A stretch of 64,000 nucleotides of DNA from Poecilobothrus nobilitatus. Taxonomy: Eukaryota > Arthropoda > Insecta > Diptera > Dolichopodidae. The DNA lies in contig OX352774.1 of NCBI GenBank assembly GCA_947095535.1, positions 216,926,965 through 216,990,964 of the forward strand. The letters are read 5' to 3'. This document shows positions 13,562 through 25,245 of the stretch, piece by piece; position 1 is the first letter of the stretch; the number at the start of each line of letters is the position of its first letter. Under the pieces are notes generated by a model. It was not told the DNA's origin, made no database searches, and saw only the letters and a program-made list of their open reading frames with translations. The position numbers and the translations under genes are program-made.

Positions 13562-13822
13562 GTTGAAGAAAAAACTGTAGAAACGAAGAATGATGAAGAA
13601 AAAGATGGTTACATTCTTGGCATGTGTAACACATATAAGAAAAATATAAATTTCGAAAATCATAAACTACCCAGTTTTGAAATAAATATTTTCTTCTAAC
13701 ATTTTATATTATGTGTAAAGGGTATCTTCATTACTTTTTTTTATCATTCGTAGGAACCAAAGTAATAACTACAAAAAAGAAAAAGAAAAAAACAGCAAAA
13801 GCTCCAAAGAAAATGAGGAGAT
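13562..13822 (+). CDS. Possible 3'-terminal exons of an unknown lysine-rich protein
   Basis: A plus-strand frame reads VEEKTVETKNDEEKDG up to about 13600. After an interval ending in a strong acceptor (pyrimidine-rich, ending cattcgtag near 13754), a second segment reads KVITTKKKKKKTAKAPKKMRR-like sequence and then TGA at 13820-13822. If the donor is the gt after gatg near 13600, the two segments join in frame as EEKDGTKVITT. A polyadenylation-like aataaa follows at about 13832. The acidic-then-basic tail resembles the C-terminus of many eukaryotic proteins, but no family is identified. The proposed donor is weak, and lysine runs arise easily in A-rich DNA, so this is a proposal only. Confidence 0.25.
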
Positions 13823-14406
13823 GAATATAGGAATAAAAAAATTTATTTTTTTTTTATTTTATTATTATTATTAGTCCCTTAACACAAAAAAAAAAAAAAA
13901 ACAACAAAAAAAAAAGAATAAAATGCCGGTAAAGGTACTTTTTTTTAGTACTTGTGTACACATTATTTGCAACATACCTAACAAAAAAAAAAAAAATCCT
14001 TAAAGATATGAATCACACTAATACTAAAGTAAACAAACAAAAACATTATAAGTACAAAAGTACAAAGCAAAGTAAAGAGAATGAAAAACAAAAAATTAAT
14101 TTACATAAAATATTCTAATATAATTTACATGGAAGTGTAATAAAAAAAAAAAGAAAGAAAATTATTTTAAATTTTTCTACAAACATACTCACAAACAAAC
14201 TTATTATACTTATACTACACAAAAATTTTCTTTTAACAGAAATATTACTTTTAAATTCAAATTATATTCAATCTATAGATACTTTTATATGTATATATAT
14301 ATAATGAAAAGGAACATATAGAATAATTCTCTTATTATATGAATATTTAATAATTGCTGTATAACGTTATATACATACATATTATATTATATAATGTATA
14401 TAATAT
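13823..14406. other. AT-rich stretch
   Basis: Contains an aataaa-like motif right after the candidate exon, a TTA/TAT-rich microsatellite at about 13857-13874, several A runs and TA-rich sequence. Nothing else is recognised. Confidence 0.5.
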
Positions 14407-14750
14407 CGGTAAAATTGTAAATGTCGATTTTTAAAATGTCGAATAGGTGAAAATGTCGACTAAAATATAAATACCGACTGGAAAAATAGAAAAAAACATT
14501 CAAGAGAAAGTTACACTTTTTACAAAATATTTATATATATATATACATATATGCGATACTAAATTAGAAGGGTTTTAGAGTCGGAGTTACATGCTTTTTC
14601 CAAAAATATGTATATGTATATGTAAGCTCAAGATTTAATTAAAAATTTTCTCAGTCAGTATTTCTTCATAAAATATTTCCTCAGTCGACATTTTCTTGGT
14701 CGACGTTTTCTCTTTCGACATTTTCTCAATCGACATTATAACCCGGACCC
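14407..14750. mobile_element. Foldback-type element with GTCGA-motif arms
   Basis: The left arm carries repeated aatgtcga motifs about 20 bases apart (14420-14460). The right arm carries the reverse complement, repeated tcgacatttt motifs (about 14688-14738), so the arms can pair. The centre (about 14550-14640) contains a segment shared with the tandem repeat at 5560-5830. There is no coding capacity. The structure is that of a foldback or MITE-like non-autonomous DNA element. The exact ends and target duplication are not clear, and arm similarity is partial. Confidence 0.55.
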
Positions 14751-17365
14751 ATATAATATGTACGCATATAAAGTATCATTACAGGTATAGCTTGTTTATT
14801 AATTACAGCAATAACAAAAAGAAATAATTTTAATAAATTTTTAATTAGAATTTAATAATTAATTTTTATTTTTTTTTATTTTTTCAAAGTTAAACTTGAA
14901 ATAAATAGAAAGGAGCTAAAAGACGTTTATATAAAACATCAAGAACATTATATATTCTTTATTAGAATGAAAGGTACTTTGCTATATTAAAATAACTAAA
15001 GATGGTACAAAATATTTCAATATAAATAGGTGGTATTTAATCAATTAACTACCCATTTTATTACAGGTTTAATAAATGCAAAAGACGTTCTAATAAAATT
15101 CATCTAATAAATATTCATGGTATCTGCAAAACAACAGTAGTTTTTTTTTCTTTTTTGCATTTCTATAAAGAGCATAAAGCATCCGCTAAGTGATTTGTTA
15201 TTCATATCGATAAAGGGCGCAATATTTTGTAGAAGGCGTATAACTCTGATGTCTACGAGGTTTGGCCAGCCCCCCGAAAATGCTGAGGGTTTTATTTCTC
15301 ATTTAGATTTTAAATAAAATCGCCATCATTCGGTCCAGCTTTGAGAAAGCTTCAGTTCGGTCCAAAAAGAATTACATTTTTTTTTCAACTAACATTTTCC
15401 AATTTTTGATAAAAATGTTTCTTCATTTATTTGACACTACCATTCAAAGGTAAACTTACTTTCAAGTTGGATATATTACCCAAAAAATGCAAACCTAACG
15501 AAAAGTTAGGAATACTCTGAGTAACATGCTAACATAAGATTTAATTTTATTTAAACATCAATTAGAAACAATTCACCTTAAAAAAAAAGAGCAAGGGCAG
15601 GAAGGGCAATAAAAGAAGAAAGCAAAAAAAAAAAAAACAGATTAAAATGCATTGAAATTTAACGTAATTTGTCTCCTGATAGTAATTAAATTTATGATGA
15701 CAAAATAAACGATTAAAAGATTTTTGTTTCTCAATTTTTAAGGATATTTAGGAATCTCAAAAGACATCTAGATTTTTAAATAAAACAACAAAAAAATAAA
15801 ATAAAATCTGTAAGAACCTTTAATGTAATCAGTTTAAACTTACTTTTTTGTAAGTTAAAATTATGAAGGTTAAATAAAAATAATGAATAATTTGAAAAAT
15901 TTACGCAAATTTGACATGCACAACTTTAAAACAAAAATATTTCAGTTTCTTTCATTGAATTACAGAAGAAAAAAAAATAAATAAATAAATTCGTCAATTA
16001 GTTTTTGACTTTGAAAGACAGACACGTTTTCACCTATCAAATACATAATTCATATTTTCTCCACCCTATCATATAAAAATTAATTTAATATTTGTACATT
16101 ATGAGTGAAAATCATCACGCAAAATTCAAATTTATTTATTTTATTTTTTATTTTTTTTAATATTTTTAGTAAAAAAAACTTTATTTTTATACAAAACAAA
16201 AACTGTAATGGATAATATCTACTATAGATACAAAAATAAAATGCAAAAAAAAAAAAAAAACAAAAGGTCATGGTTTTGAATTAATTTTGGCACTGATCAC
16301 CTCAATATTTAAATGAAAGTCAATTAAGATTAAAGAGTTTTTCACACTATTAATGCAAAAAACCTATTAATTATTTTCGGTATTTCATTAATCCGATATC
16401 GAATTTTACCCAATCGAAGATACCAACCCAAATTTTTTTTTAAAACATAATTACCTCTCAATATCATTTATGAACTAAAAGAAAATTCCGATGCTTTTTT
16501 TTAGAATATTTATGTCATGGATTAAAAAGTTTTCCAACAAAGAAAAAAACTTTAATTTCCATTATTATTTTTACAGTTTTTTTTTTTATAATTATCCTAT
16601 ATTAATTTAAAATCTAGAAAATATGATAATGAATATTAATAGTAACCTTTTATAACGGAAAAGGGTAAAAATATCTCGATAGTTTTTTTTCGAATATTTA
16701 GATGAACTGTCTGACATGAATCTGAATAGCTGTCACAACGTCTTACAGCAGAATGATAACATTGTGACGTAATTGAAGAGAAACTAACCATCAACTTTGA
16801 TCAAATTGCTTCACCGATATTAATGCATAGCTTCCCCGACGCTTTTAAAGGTCCATTATACAGACCTAAAGTCAATAGTGATTATTGAAAAGTTAGCTCA
16901 GCTTTCATAGAAAAAACAACAACCTTTTAGCTTTTATAAGGAAATAAAGATTACTGAAAGTTTTAATTGCAATTACACTCCAACTTAAGACCAATTTTAT
17001 AATACCAAAAAGTTTTAATAAAAGAATTAAATAGAAACTCAAATTATTTTGTAAAATAATAAAAAGTACATGAAACTATTTTCTGAATTTATAAAAAGAT
17101 ATTTAGACCCTTTGATCTGCTACAATCCTGTTAATTAAGATGGTTATTGTAAAGGTTCCAAAATCGCTCTTTTGATGGTTTTAAATTTTAAATTTATTTC
17201 TTTTTTTTTTGAGAAGCAACTAATAGGGTTTAATTGGCTAAATTTTATTTACTAGATTTTGTTTAAGCCTAGCATTACTCCAAGTTATAAGTTAAGTCAA
17301 ATGTGAGTTCGTTTGAAATATAATTAAAAAAAAAATCTTTTAGAACAATATAATTTTATATTAGG
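14751..17365. other. AT-rich stretch with two less AT-rich patches
   Basis: A GC-richer patch at about 15180-15360 contains gtttggccagccccccgaaa and two copies of ttcggtcca around a small agctttgagaaagct hairpin; its origin is not recognised. Another patch at 16720-16870 has an inverted tcacaa/ttgtga pair. The remainder is AT-rich and shows no gene. Confidence 0.5.
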
Positions 17366-17558
17366 GGGCCTCGGTGGCCTAGTGGGTAAGAGCGTATAAA
17401 ATAAGCTGTAAACAACGAGAGAGTGTGGATTCGAATCCCACCCATGTCGTAGCAGTTATTCCCCCTTACGACATTTACACCCACGCCTGAATCGGAAAGG
17501 CTGTGTAATTTCCTGTCCACATTTATGTGGCAGAGAAATGCAAAAGAAAAAAAAAATT
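17366..17558 (+). mobile_element. SINE-1 copy, tRNA-derived, plus strand
   Basis: Starts gcctcggtggcctagtgggt (A-box region) and has the B-box motif gattcgaatccc about 55 bases later. Then follow the body with ccttacgacatttacac, cacgcctga and aaggctgtgtaatttcc, the end atttatgtggcagagaaatg, and an A-rich tail to about 17558. This is close to the full family length and is the best single reference for the SINE-1 consensus. No clear target-site duplication could be found by eye. Part of it can be read as an open frame on the minus strand, which is incidental. Confidence 0.85.
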
Positions 17559-17559
17559 T

Positions 17560-18639
17560 TTGTGTTATATAACAATTTGCTGTGGTGTTAATGTAACGAT
17601 TTAATCTATAAATAAGAAAATAAAAATCGACTCTACTAAAATATAAAATCACAGAAAAATTTTATTCTTACCTTGTGCAAAAGGTAAACATATCCATATT
17701 TATGGTAGGTTAATTTTACAAACATATTATTATAACCTTATGACACTTAATTAATTGTAAAGGTGTGTAAACTAAATGAAAATATTTTAAATATATAAAA
17801 ACATGTGATATACACACATTAAGTTACGAGATTTACTATTAAACCACATATTAGTTAAAAAAATACCAAAGAATAAGTATCCTTTAAATGCGAATATATT
17901 TGTATATAGGTAAACTTTTTCTGCTAAAAAAAAATATTATGTAAAATCTTAAAATTTTTCGCATAACATGAGTTTTTGGTAACATACTTAAAAATATTAA
18001 AGTTATTTTTGAAAATATTTTAATAGTTTTTGAATTTTTAGTTTTTAATAATAAAACGTTTTTTTAAAACATTTAAACATTTTATTAATAAAACGTAAAA
18101 TTTAGAAGTAGTTGGCTTCTACTAAAAGGCATAAAAATAAAAAAGGAGTTAAATCGAAATTATAAAGAAAGTGGAATTTTTGTTGAGATTTTTTTATTTA
18201 AAAGAAAATTTTAATTGTATATAGAATATAATTTTATAAATTTTTACTTTTAATTGGAGTATTTTCTTTTCTTAACCTTTTTTTTTTTTGGTTTTTATTT
18301 CATTACACACTTAATTCTTTTTAAATTTAGATAAGTATGAATCTATTAAGGCCAAAATTTTAATTATTAAATAAAATTCCACAATTGGGTTTTGAAACTG
18401 TTCTATCGCTACTTCTCTTTGTTCAATTGTAATGCTAGACTTCTATTCTAATGCTAGTATTCTATACTAATACTAGACATCATATTCTAAGAATGAACGT
18501 CGATGTTATGTTTCAAGCAAAGATTTTCAAAACGATAAAGAAAAGGAAAAATTTAAGCTTCACTTTTATTATTTAAAATTTAAAGGAACGAATTGTTTAA
18601 TAAATTGTAAGAATTTTACTAAATAGATATTAATATAAT
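17560..18639. other. AT-rich stretch, nothing recognised
   Basis: AT-rich sequence with short A and T runs; no gene, RNA or element end is seen. Confidence 0.5.
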
Positions 18640-19298
18640 AAATTAGGGTTGGTCACGAAATCCCAAAACCGAAATCTCAAATACGAAATCCCAAATACGA
18701 AATCCCAAATACGAAATCCCAAAATTCAAAATGCCAAAAACCACAAATTCCAAAATCTCAAAATACCAAAATGCCAAAGTTTTGTTACCATAATTCCTTT
18801 TGAATTATTGAAAACAAAAATATTGAATACAAAAATTGTTGAAAAAAAAATTTCAATAAAAAAGTCTGTTAAATGCGAAAAACGTTGGAAAAATGCCTAT
18901 ATTTATTTACTTTTCCAAATACAAATTCTGGAAAAAGCGTATAACCTTGATTTCATAACCAAACGCATCAAATTCAGAAGCTCGCATTTACATATATAAG
19001 CGACATGAAACAACGCACCAAAGTAATTTTTTTCATAAATATTTACCAAATTAATTTTTTTTTCTTAATAATGCTGATGGGCTTCAGCCCGAGACCCCAA
19101 ACCCCATTTCCCTCATTTTGTAAATAACTTTTAAATCTGTAAATGTGCTTTACTTTTTGAAGTTTTGGGATTTTGATATTTTAAGATTTTGAAATTTAGG
19201 ATTTTATAATTTCGAATTTTGATATTTTGGATTTTGAGATTTACAGTTATTGTCATTTGAGAATTTTTTTTAGGATTTTGTTATGCTCCCCATAATTT
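18640..19298. mobile_element. Foldback-type element with aaatccca-repeat arms
   Basis: The left arm (about 18655-18780) is a tandem array of a roughly 14-base unit, cgaaatcccaaata and variants, grading into caaaatgcc units. The right arm (about 19155-19290) contains the inverted counterpart (ttttgggattttgatatttt and similar). Terminal sequences also match in inverted orientation: aaattaggg at the left and the complement of aaattatggg at the right. The centre has a GC-richer block (gcttcagcccgagaccccaa). A plus-strand open frame of 116 codons from 18649 is mostly a translation of the repeat units and is not taken as a gene. This is the layout of foldback transposons. Confidence 0.65.
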
Positions 19299-22200
19299 AT
19301 GATGCACTAAATATTTTAAAGTTCTATAATTCTATACTATTATTTATAGAATGAAAGACTAAGACAAAGGTTTTATTCCATAAAGTATTGCTACTTCATT
19401 TGAAAAGATCCCGGAACAACTAAAAATTTAATAAAACAACATCCTTTAACTTTGCAATTTTTACTTATTTTAATGTTATTATAGAGTATTCAGGATATCC
19501 TAATAATATTATGAGTGTTTTATTTTTTAATTAATCCAAGAAATTCTTAATTTTTATGATATAAAATTCAACAGAAAAGTTATGATTGTTCTTTTTTTTA
19601 GCATTTTTCAAAATATTTTTTTACTTATAAGTTTACTTTGTTCATCTGCTTGCCTATTTACAAAACTTCTACTCCGTTTAAAATAGAATAACTAATTAAA
19701 TTTTTACTATGGATAAGCCTTTTAAAAAAAATTAATCTGGTAGAACAACTTTTTTTACAGTACCGCTCGTTACGGTGCTACAACCTCTATAAGTTTGAAA
19801 AAGCCCAATTTTGAAATGTGTATACCACAGTTTAATACTTCTTCTATTTAATACTTTTTCAATTTAAAAACTCCCACCGACAGAATTTTGTTTTACCTTT
19901 ATAAATCAATATCAAAATTATACGATTTTTTGCAATTTAGTATTTACATTTACTGTTATATGAAGAAATGAAAAAATTTTCCAAGATTTTGCTTCATTCA
20001 TAACTACAGTTGGCTTTTAGCAAGTAGTTTGAAATTTTTAATTAGCATTAATTATTTCAGAAAATTGTTTTTGTACCATCCTCTCTTTAACAGCTATGAG
20101 GAGTAAAAAATTGGAAAATGTACGCCTATTAAAAATCCCTGATTATGCATTCTGCCTTGTTTTAAATAAAATAAAAATACATATTGCAAACTAATGAATT
20201 AAATTATTTAAGCGAATTCGCGTAATTAAGCATAAATGCAATTTCAAGTATAATATTAAAATCTTAAATTTTAAGGCAAAGCATTAACACAAAGTTGTAC
20301 TGAATTTTCTTTTAAAAATTTTAAAATATTTACATTTTTAGTATTAAATAAATCAGTATTAAGTATAGCAGAACGAAAAATAATATAAAAATACCTTTCA
20401 GATCCTAAGCTACTTATCAATATGGTTAAAATGAAGAGATAGAAAATGTGAATAGTGGATAAAATTAAAGTGAAAATTTTCCTTTTTTTTTTTTTGTTAA
20501 TAAAGAAAATATGAAATAAGAAGGCTTTTAAACACTTATTATATATTTAGACACATACATATTATAATATTGGATTGCTTTTATAAGTCATCGAACTAAG
20601 AAAGAAAAAACGGAAAAGAAAATACATAATGCGGATTAATAGAAGCTTTTAAAATCAATAGAAAATATATTCATTTTAAATCAGCTTTATTATACTGTAC
20701 TATATTGAAAACTTTTAAAAACTTTTATGCACAATTTTAGAGAACAAAATTCTTCTCCATCATCTAGAATTTTTCGTATTTAAATAAATTAATTAAAGTT
20801 TGTATTTTCTTCAAACAATTATAGTTCAATTTTTGATACTAAATTTTTAATCTGATTTATAAGTTCTTGCTCTTTTTACTTTTTATCATATTGACTTTTA
20901 TGTGGAAAATTTTTCATCAACGACAAAATATTTTAGTGACAGATAGTCAGTTATTTAAAGCATGATAGATAAAGATTTGTTATTGCAATTACAAAACGAT
21001 AAATATAACTGCAATACATTTTATATATGGGCTCAATTTTCGAAATGATAAAGAAAATGCGTTTTATGGCGTTTCCGAACATATCGCGCTTCGCACTAAA
21101 TACTTGCAACTTAATTGTCCTTAACTAAATCCGAAAAACTACGAAACTTCGAATTCCAAAATATGTGTTGCACTAAATTAACTGATAGCATTTGATTATC
21201 TGTCAAATTTTTAGTTTACTACTTAGTACTTGACTACACTAGATGTTCATACTAAAAGATTAATACATGTAAGAAAAGAAGTGCCATAGTATCGAAAAGG
21301 TTCTTAAACACTACACTCCAAAATAATTTGCTATTTTTGTCCTGTTTTATAAATCTAAAAACAAATCCGGCTGTTTACTGTTTTCAGATTAAAAAAATAT
21401 TCATAATAAGTTAAATATAGGCGTTTTTCCAAATATGTGAAGCTATACCTCCGTAGCAGGATATTTACCTACAAACATTGTTTTTATAGTTGTTGCTTTT
21501 ATCGACAAGAGCAGAAAAGAGCTTTTTTGTTTTTGTAACGAGGCACTCATGTGGACGAAGAAACGCAGAAAAACTAATAAACAAATGTTCCACAATTTTT
21601 GAAAAATCAGCTAAAAAATACTGACAATATGTTAAGTACTGATATCCAAATTAAACCATTAAAGAATTCTTATAGTATAGACAAAAAATAATCTAAAACT
21701 TAAATTCTATAAATATTTAATTTTTAATCAATACTTTTCATATTATAGTAAAAAAAACAACCCAAAACTCAATTTTTACATTTTACAGTTTTCATTTTCA
21801 AAACTGTATTTAATTGCACAACTTTTTACCTAAAAAGTTCAATCCATTCAATTTCTTTAATAAGAATATCCTATAGTAAGTTATTTAATTAGTACTTCAA
21901 CTAATTAAAAATGTAAAGGCATACAAAAAAAAAAAAAACATAATAAACTGAAAAGAAAATTTTAATCCTTTTTGTATAGTTTACTTCTATTTGGTTTTTT
22001 TTTGTTTTTTTTCTTTCTAATTTTAAATCTATAGCAGTATAGCAGGTGAGAAATTTAATAGAAAAAAACTAAAAAGAAAATATTTTCAAATATTTTTAGA
22101 AAAACAGAAACACAATAAGATTTTTGATTTTTTAAAGTACTTTTACTGTTTAATACAAAGTAATTTTTATTATATATATATTTTTTTTTTTTTGAATAGT

Positions 22201-23454
22201 TTTTCCGGAATTTAAAATATGAGAACAAAAGAACTTGACAATTTTTTAAATGAGAACAGAAGAATTATTAAAACAAAAACTTCAATATAATACCATTAGA
22301 ATAGTTTTTGTATTTTTTCACTTATTTCTATCCTTATTTTGACTTTAATATTAAAAAATTATTAAAAACAGATTTACAGTTATGAAATAAATAATTCTAA
22401 ATACTCTTTTCATATTTTCTCTGTCCCATTTTCAATTTAAATTTAATTTTTCATAATAAAATTTTTTGATGTGTGGTTTTTGAAAATGTTTCAAAGAAAT
22501 ATTTTAATAGATATTCAACATCTTGTCAATTTATTATATTAAGTTCTTATACATTATATATATAGATTTCCTATTGATCAATTTCAAAAAAAAAAAAAAA
22601 AATTATTTTTTTTTTCTCTTTTCTTAAAAGAAAATTAAGATATTTTAAAAGTAAAAAATTTAAAATTCAAGTATCAATCAAAAATCCAAAAAAAAACAAA
22701 AAAACCCTTTTTCTTCAATTTCTTTTCTTTCTTTCTTTCTTTCTTTCATTCATTCATTATGATTTATAAGTGTGGTAAATCAACTAAAATTGATTGATCA
22801 AATCAAATTACATAGAATAAAATTGAAGAGTAGAATGAGATCTGACAAAACAAAAAAAAAAAAAGTAAAAAAAAAACCACACCTCAATCAAATGAAAGGA
22901 AAAAGAACAAAATGAAATTTAAGAAAGTTTCTAAAATTTTCCATTCTTTTGGGTTTTTTTGTTTGTTTTTTTGGGATTTTTGTTAAAGAGTTTTCCTTTG
23001 AAACAAATTCAATTTTCTAATGATCTTAAACTAAAGCTTTTAGAAGTATTTAGATATTTTTATATTTATTTCTACTTTAATGTCGTACATATATCATAAG
23101 AATTTGAGTAAATGTATAGGATGCGTATTATACTGTAATTAAATTGATTTTAATAGAAGAAGATTCGATAAAATAGATTTGATAACAATTTTTCTATATA
23201 AAATTTTAATATTAACTTTTATTACAAGTTGCTATTACATTTTTAAGTTCTACTATATAAATGTCCTTTAACAATTACATATTAACACTTTTATTACCCT
23301 TTATTTCCAAAAGGTGTTTTTTAAACTTTAATCAACCTTCAACATTATTTGGCTTTGGTTTTTTAAATTAATAAATAATTTTCAAAGATTATTACTAGTT
23401 TTCTTTTGAAAAGTCAACGCTATTTACAGCTTTAAACTAAGACAAAAAATATAA
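19299..23454. other. AT-rich stretch, mostly without recognised content
   Basis: No gene is recognised. A slightly GC-richer patch lies at 21020-21180 (contains catatcgcgcttcgcac). A CTTT microsatellite at 22721-22747 runs into CATT units to 22759. Long A and T runs are frequent. Confidence 0.5.
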
Positions 23455-23943
23455 GCTAAAAAAATTGTCCGAAATAGAGGAAAAATACAAATTACGTGGA
23501 TACCAGGTCATGTCGGAATAAGAGGGAATGAGATGGCAGATAAAGAAGCAAAGCAAGCACTAATCCGGCCAACTACATTAATGATCCCAAAATCCCACAC
23601 AATGGCGAAGAAACAGATCAGTGAATATATAAAAAATAAGAGACAACAAATAAGAGACATAAATACAAGGAGCAGAGAAATAGGAGTCAAAATTTCGCGA
23701 ATCCGAATGGGATGTACCTACTACACCCATAAACACATATTCAACGGAGAAGAGCCTCCTAGATGCCGTTTTTGCAATGAAATAGCCACAATAAAACACA
23801 TTGTACTAGACTGCGTGGAATCCAAAAATTACTGGGCTAAAGAATCAGCCTCTCCCACAATAGCCGTGGCAAGTAGCAACTGGGATTACATAAATAAAAC
23901 AGTGAATCTGTTTAAGCACCACGAGATATGGAAACACATATAA
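23455..23943 (+). pseudogene. LINE ORF2 C-terminus: RNase H end and zinc-knuckle region
   Basis: The frame is open from 23455 to the TAA at 23941-23943, about 162 codons, and is 5'-truncated. The start reads WIPGHVGIRGNE followed by MADKEAK, the classic end of an RNase H domain, with the conserved histidine and the last catalytic aspartate in place. About 75 residues later come a RIRMGCTYYTHKHIF block and a CRFCN...KHIVLDC cysteine/histidine cluster, typical of the segment after RNase H in I- and R1-group non-LTR retrotransposons. The endonuclease, the reverse transcriptase and most of RNase H are missing, so it cannot act on its own. The clade call rests on the presence of RNase H plus the (TAA)n tail downstream. 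Confidence 0.85.
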
Positions 23944-24366
23944 AGAAGATTAATTGTAATAAATAAATAAATAAATAATAAATAAATAAATAATAAATAA
24001 AAACAAATAATAATAAATAAAAGTAATCTAAGCCGCAAAATAATAACAACAAATTGAAATTAACAAACATAGAAAACTAGAACTAATTAGAATTAGAGTT
24101 TAAATAATAAAAATAAAATAATGAACAACTCGTAATGGCATAAATAAATAATTAATAATAATAAACGAAAATATAAATATAAATAAATATAAATATAAAT
24201 AATTTAGTAATTAATTAGCATTAGTTGTTAGCTATTAATCAATTTTGTTTTAACTTTATAATTTTTGAGTATTCTGCGCTGGCCCACATGCATAAAATGC
24301 CCGGCCCTATAATCAAGATGTATTTATATTTATATAATGCATTAATGTAATAATAATAATAATAAT
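23455..24366 (+). mobile_element. 5'-truncated I/R1-group LINE with (TAA)n tail
   Basis: The element holds the C-terminal coding remnant (23455-23943), then an A-rich 3' region with long (TAAA)n-like arrays (23958-24000 and scattered to about 24220). A GC-richer stretch follows (ctgcgctggcccacatgcat at about 24276-24295), and it ends in (TAA)n at 24347-24366. A (TAA)n terminus is known for I-type elements. Truncation at the 5' side is the usual result of incomplete reverse transcription. A flanking target-site duplication is not evident. Confidence 0.7.
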
Positions 24367-24655
24367 ATTTTCTTGTTTTCGAATAACATTAAAAATAAGG
24401 TTAACTAAGATAAAATGTAATAACACATTTAAAAAATATTGCATATTTTAAGGGGAAGGAGATAAAATATTTTTAACTTTATGATTTTTTTAAAACTTAT
24501 TTTTAGTTTATTATAGTTCCACTATAACCGTATAAAATTTATTTTGATTTGCATTTTAAAGCGTCGTTTATTACAATCTAAAGTTATTAAAGTTCTGATA
24601 TTTCTATAGGTACAAGAGTCAAGTTTTTTAAAGATAAAATTATAGTTAATATACG

Positions 24656-24822
24656 CTTACAACTCACTTAACGCCGTTTTTTTTTTTATTTAATGTAAAA
24701 TAAAATAAAATTTACTTTCTTTTAGGAATCTCCAAATAATGTCCCAGCTCATATTCAACCAAAAAAACTAACTAGGACTAATATAAATTTATTTTTAATA
24801 CATAAGGTCAAAATATAGGTAT
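24656..24822 (+). repeat. Local duplication, copy 1 (empty site)
   Basis: This unit begins cttacaactcacttaacgcc and ends near aaaatataggta. It includes tttactttcttttaggaatc and cccagctcatattcaacc. The same sequence, about 85-90 percent similar by eye, recurs at 24827-25245, where it is interrupted by two hairpin elements. This copy therefore shows the pre-insertion state. Confidence 0.7.
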
Positions 24823-24910
24823 CTTATTACAACTCACTTAAGGCCGTTTTAGTGAAACTTAATATAAATAAAGTAAAACTTACTTTCTGTTAGAAATCTC
24901 GAACTAATTT

Positions 24911-25035
24911 CCCGAATGCATAAAACTGAGTTTTAATTCAAATCTTACATTTTCAAACAAAATCTACACGTGAACTCGTGTTTTTGTTTAAAAATGTGAG
25001 ATTTAAGTTCTAGTTTAGTTTTATGCGTTCAACAT
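24911..25035. mobile_element. Hairpin MITE, first of tandem pair
   Basis: A roughly 120 bp element is almost entirely palindromic. The left arm gaatgcataaaactgag... and the right arm ...gttttatgcgttc pair over about 50 bases, with a small centre near 24965-24980 (acacgtgaactcgtgt). It has no coding capacity. It is the size and shape of a foldback MITE. The superfamily is not assigned because no clear target duplication remains. Confidence 0.65.
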
Positions 25036-25156
25036 AATGGCATAAAACTGAACTTGATCTCAAATCGCATATTTTCAAACAAAAACTACACTTAAACCTG
25101 AATTTTTTGTTTGAAAAATGAGATTTAAGTTGAAGCTCAGTTTTATGCATTCAACC
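25036..25156. mobile_element. Hairpin MITE, second of tandem pair
   Basis: Same family as the neighbour to the left: arms gcataaaactgaacttgatc and gaagctcagttttatgcatt pair across almost the whole element. The two copies abut with only a few bases between them. This suggests either tandem insertion at the same site or duplication after insertion. Confidence 0.65.
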
Positions 25157-25245
25157 CAATGTCTCAGCTCATATTCAACCAAAAAAAACTAACTAGGACT
25201 TCCATAAATTTGTTTTTAATACGTAAGGGCAAGATAATAGGTATT

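Larger units (their letters stand above)
24827..25245 (+). repeat. Local duplication, copy 2 (interrupted)
   Basis: The left part (24827-24910) matches the first half of the unit at 24656-24822. The right part (about 25157-25245) matches its second half, including ctcagctcatattcaacc and taactaggact. The two halves are separated by about 245 bp holding the hairpin pair. Confidence 0.7.

Noticed and set aside
17356..17652. 98-codon minus-strand open frame
   Set aside because: It overlaps the SINE-1 copy at 17366-17558 in antisense; the protein reflects SINE sequence.
18649..18999. 116-codon plus-strand open frame
   Set aside because: Its first half is a translation of the tandem aaatccca units in a foldback arm and it has no protein motif.
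22721..22759. CRISPR-like or regular repeat array
   Set aside because: It is a CTTT microsatellite passing into CATT units, with no spacers.
23578..23799. Minus-strand open frames opposite the RNase H fragment
   Set aside because: They are shadows of the plus-strand LINE frame, which carries the conserved motifs.
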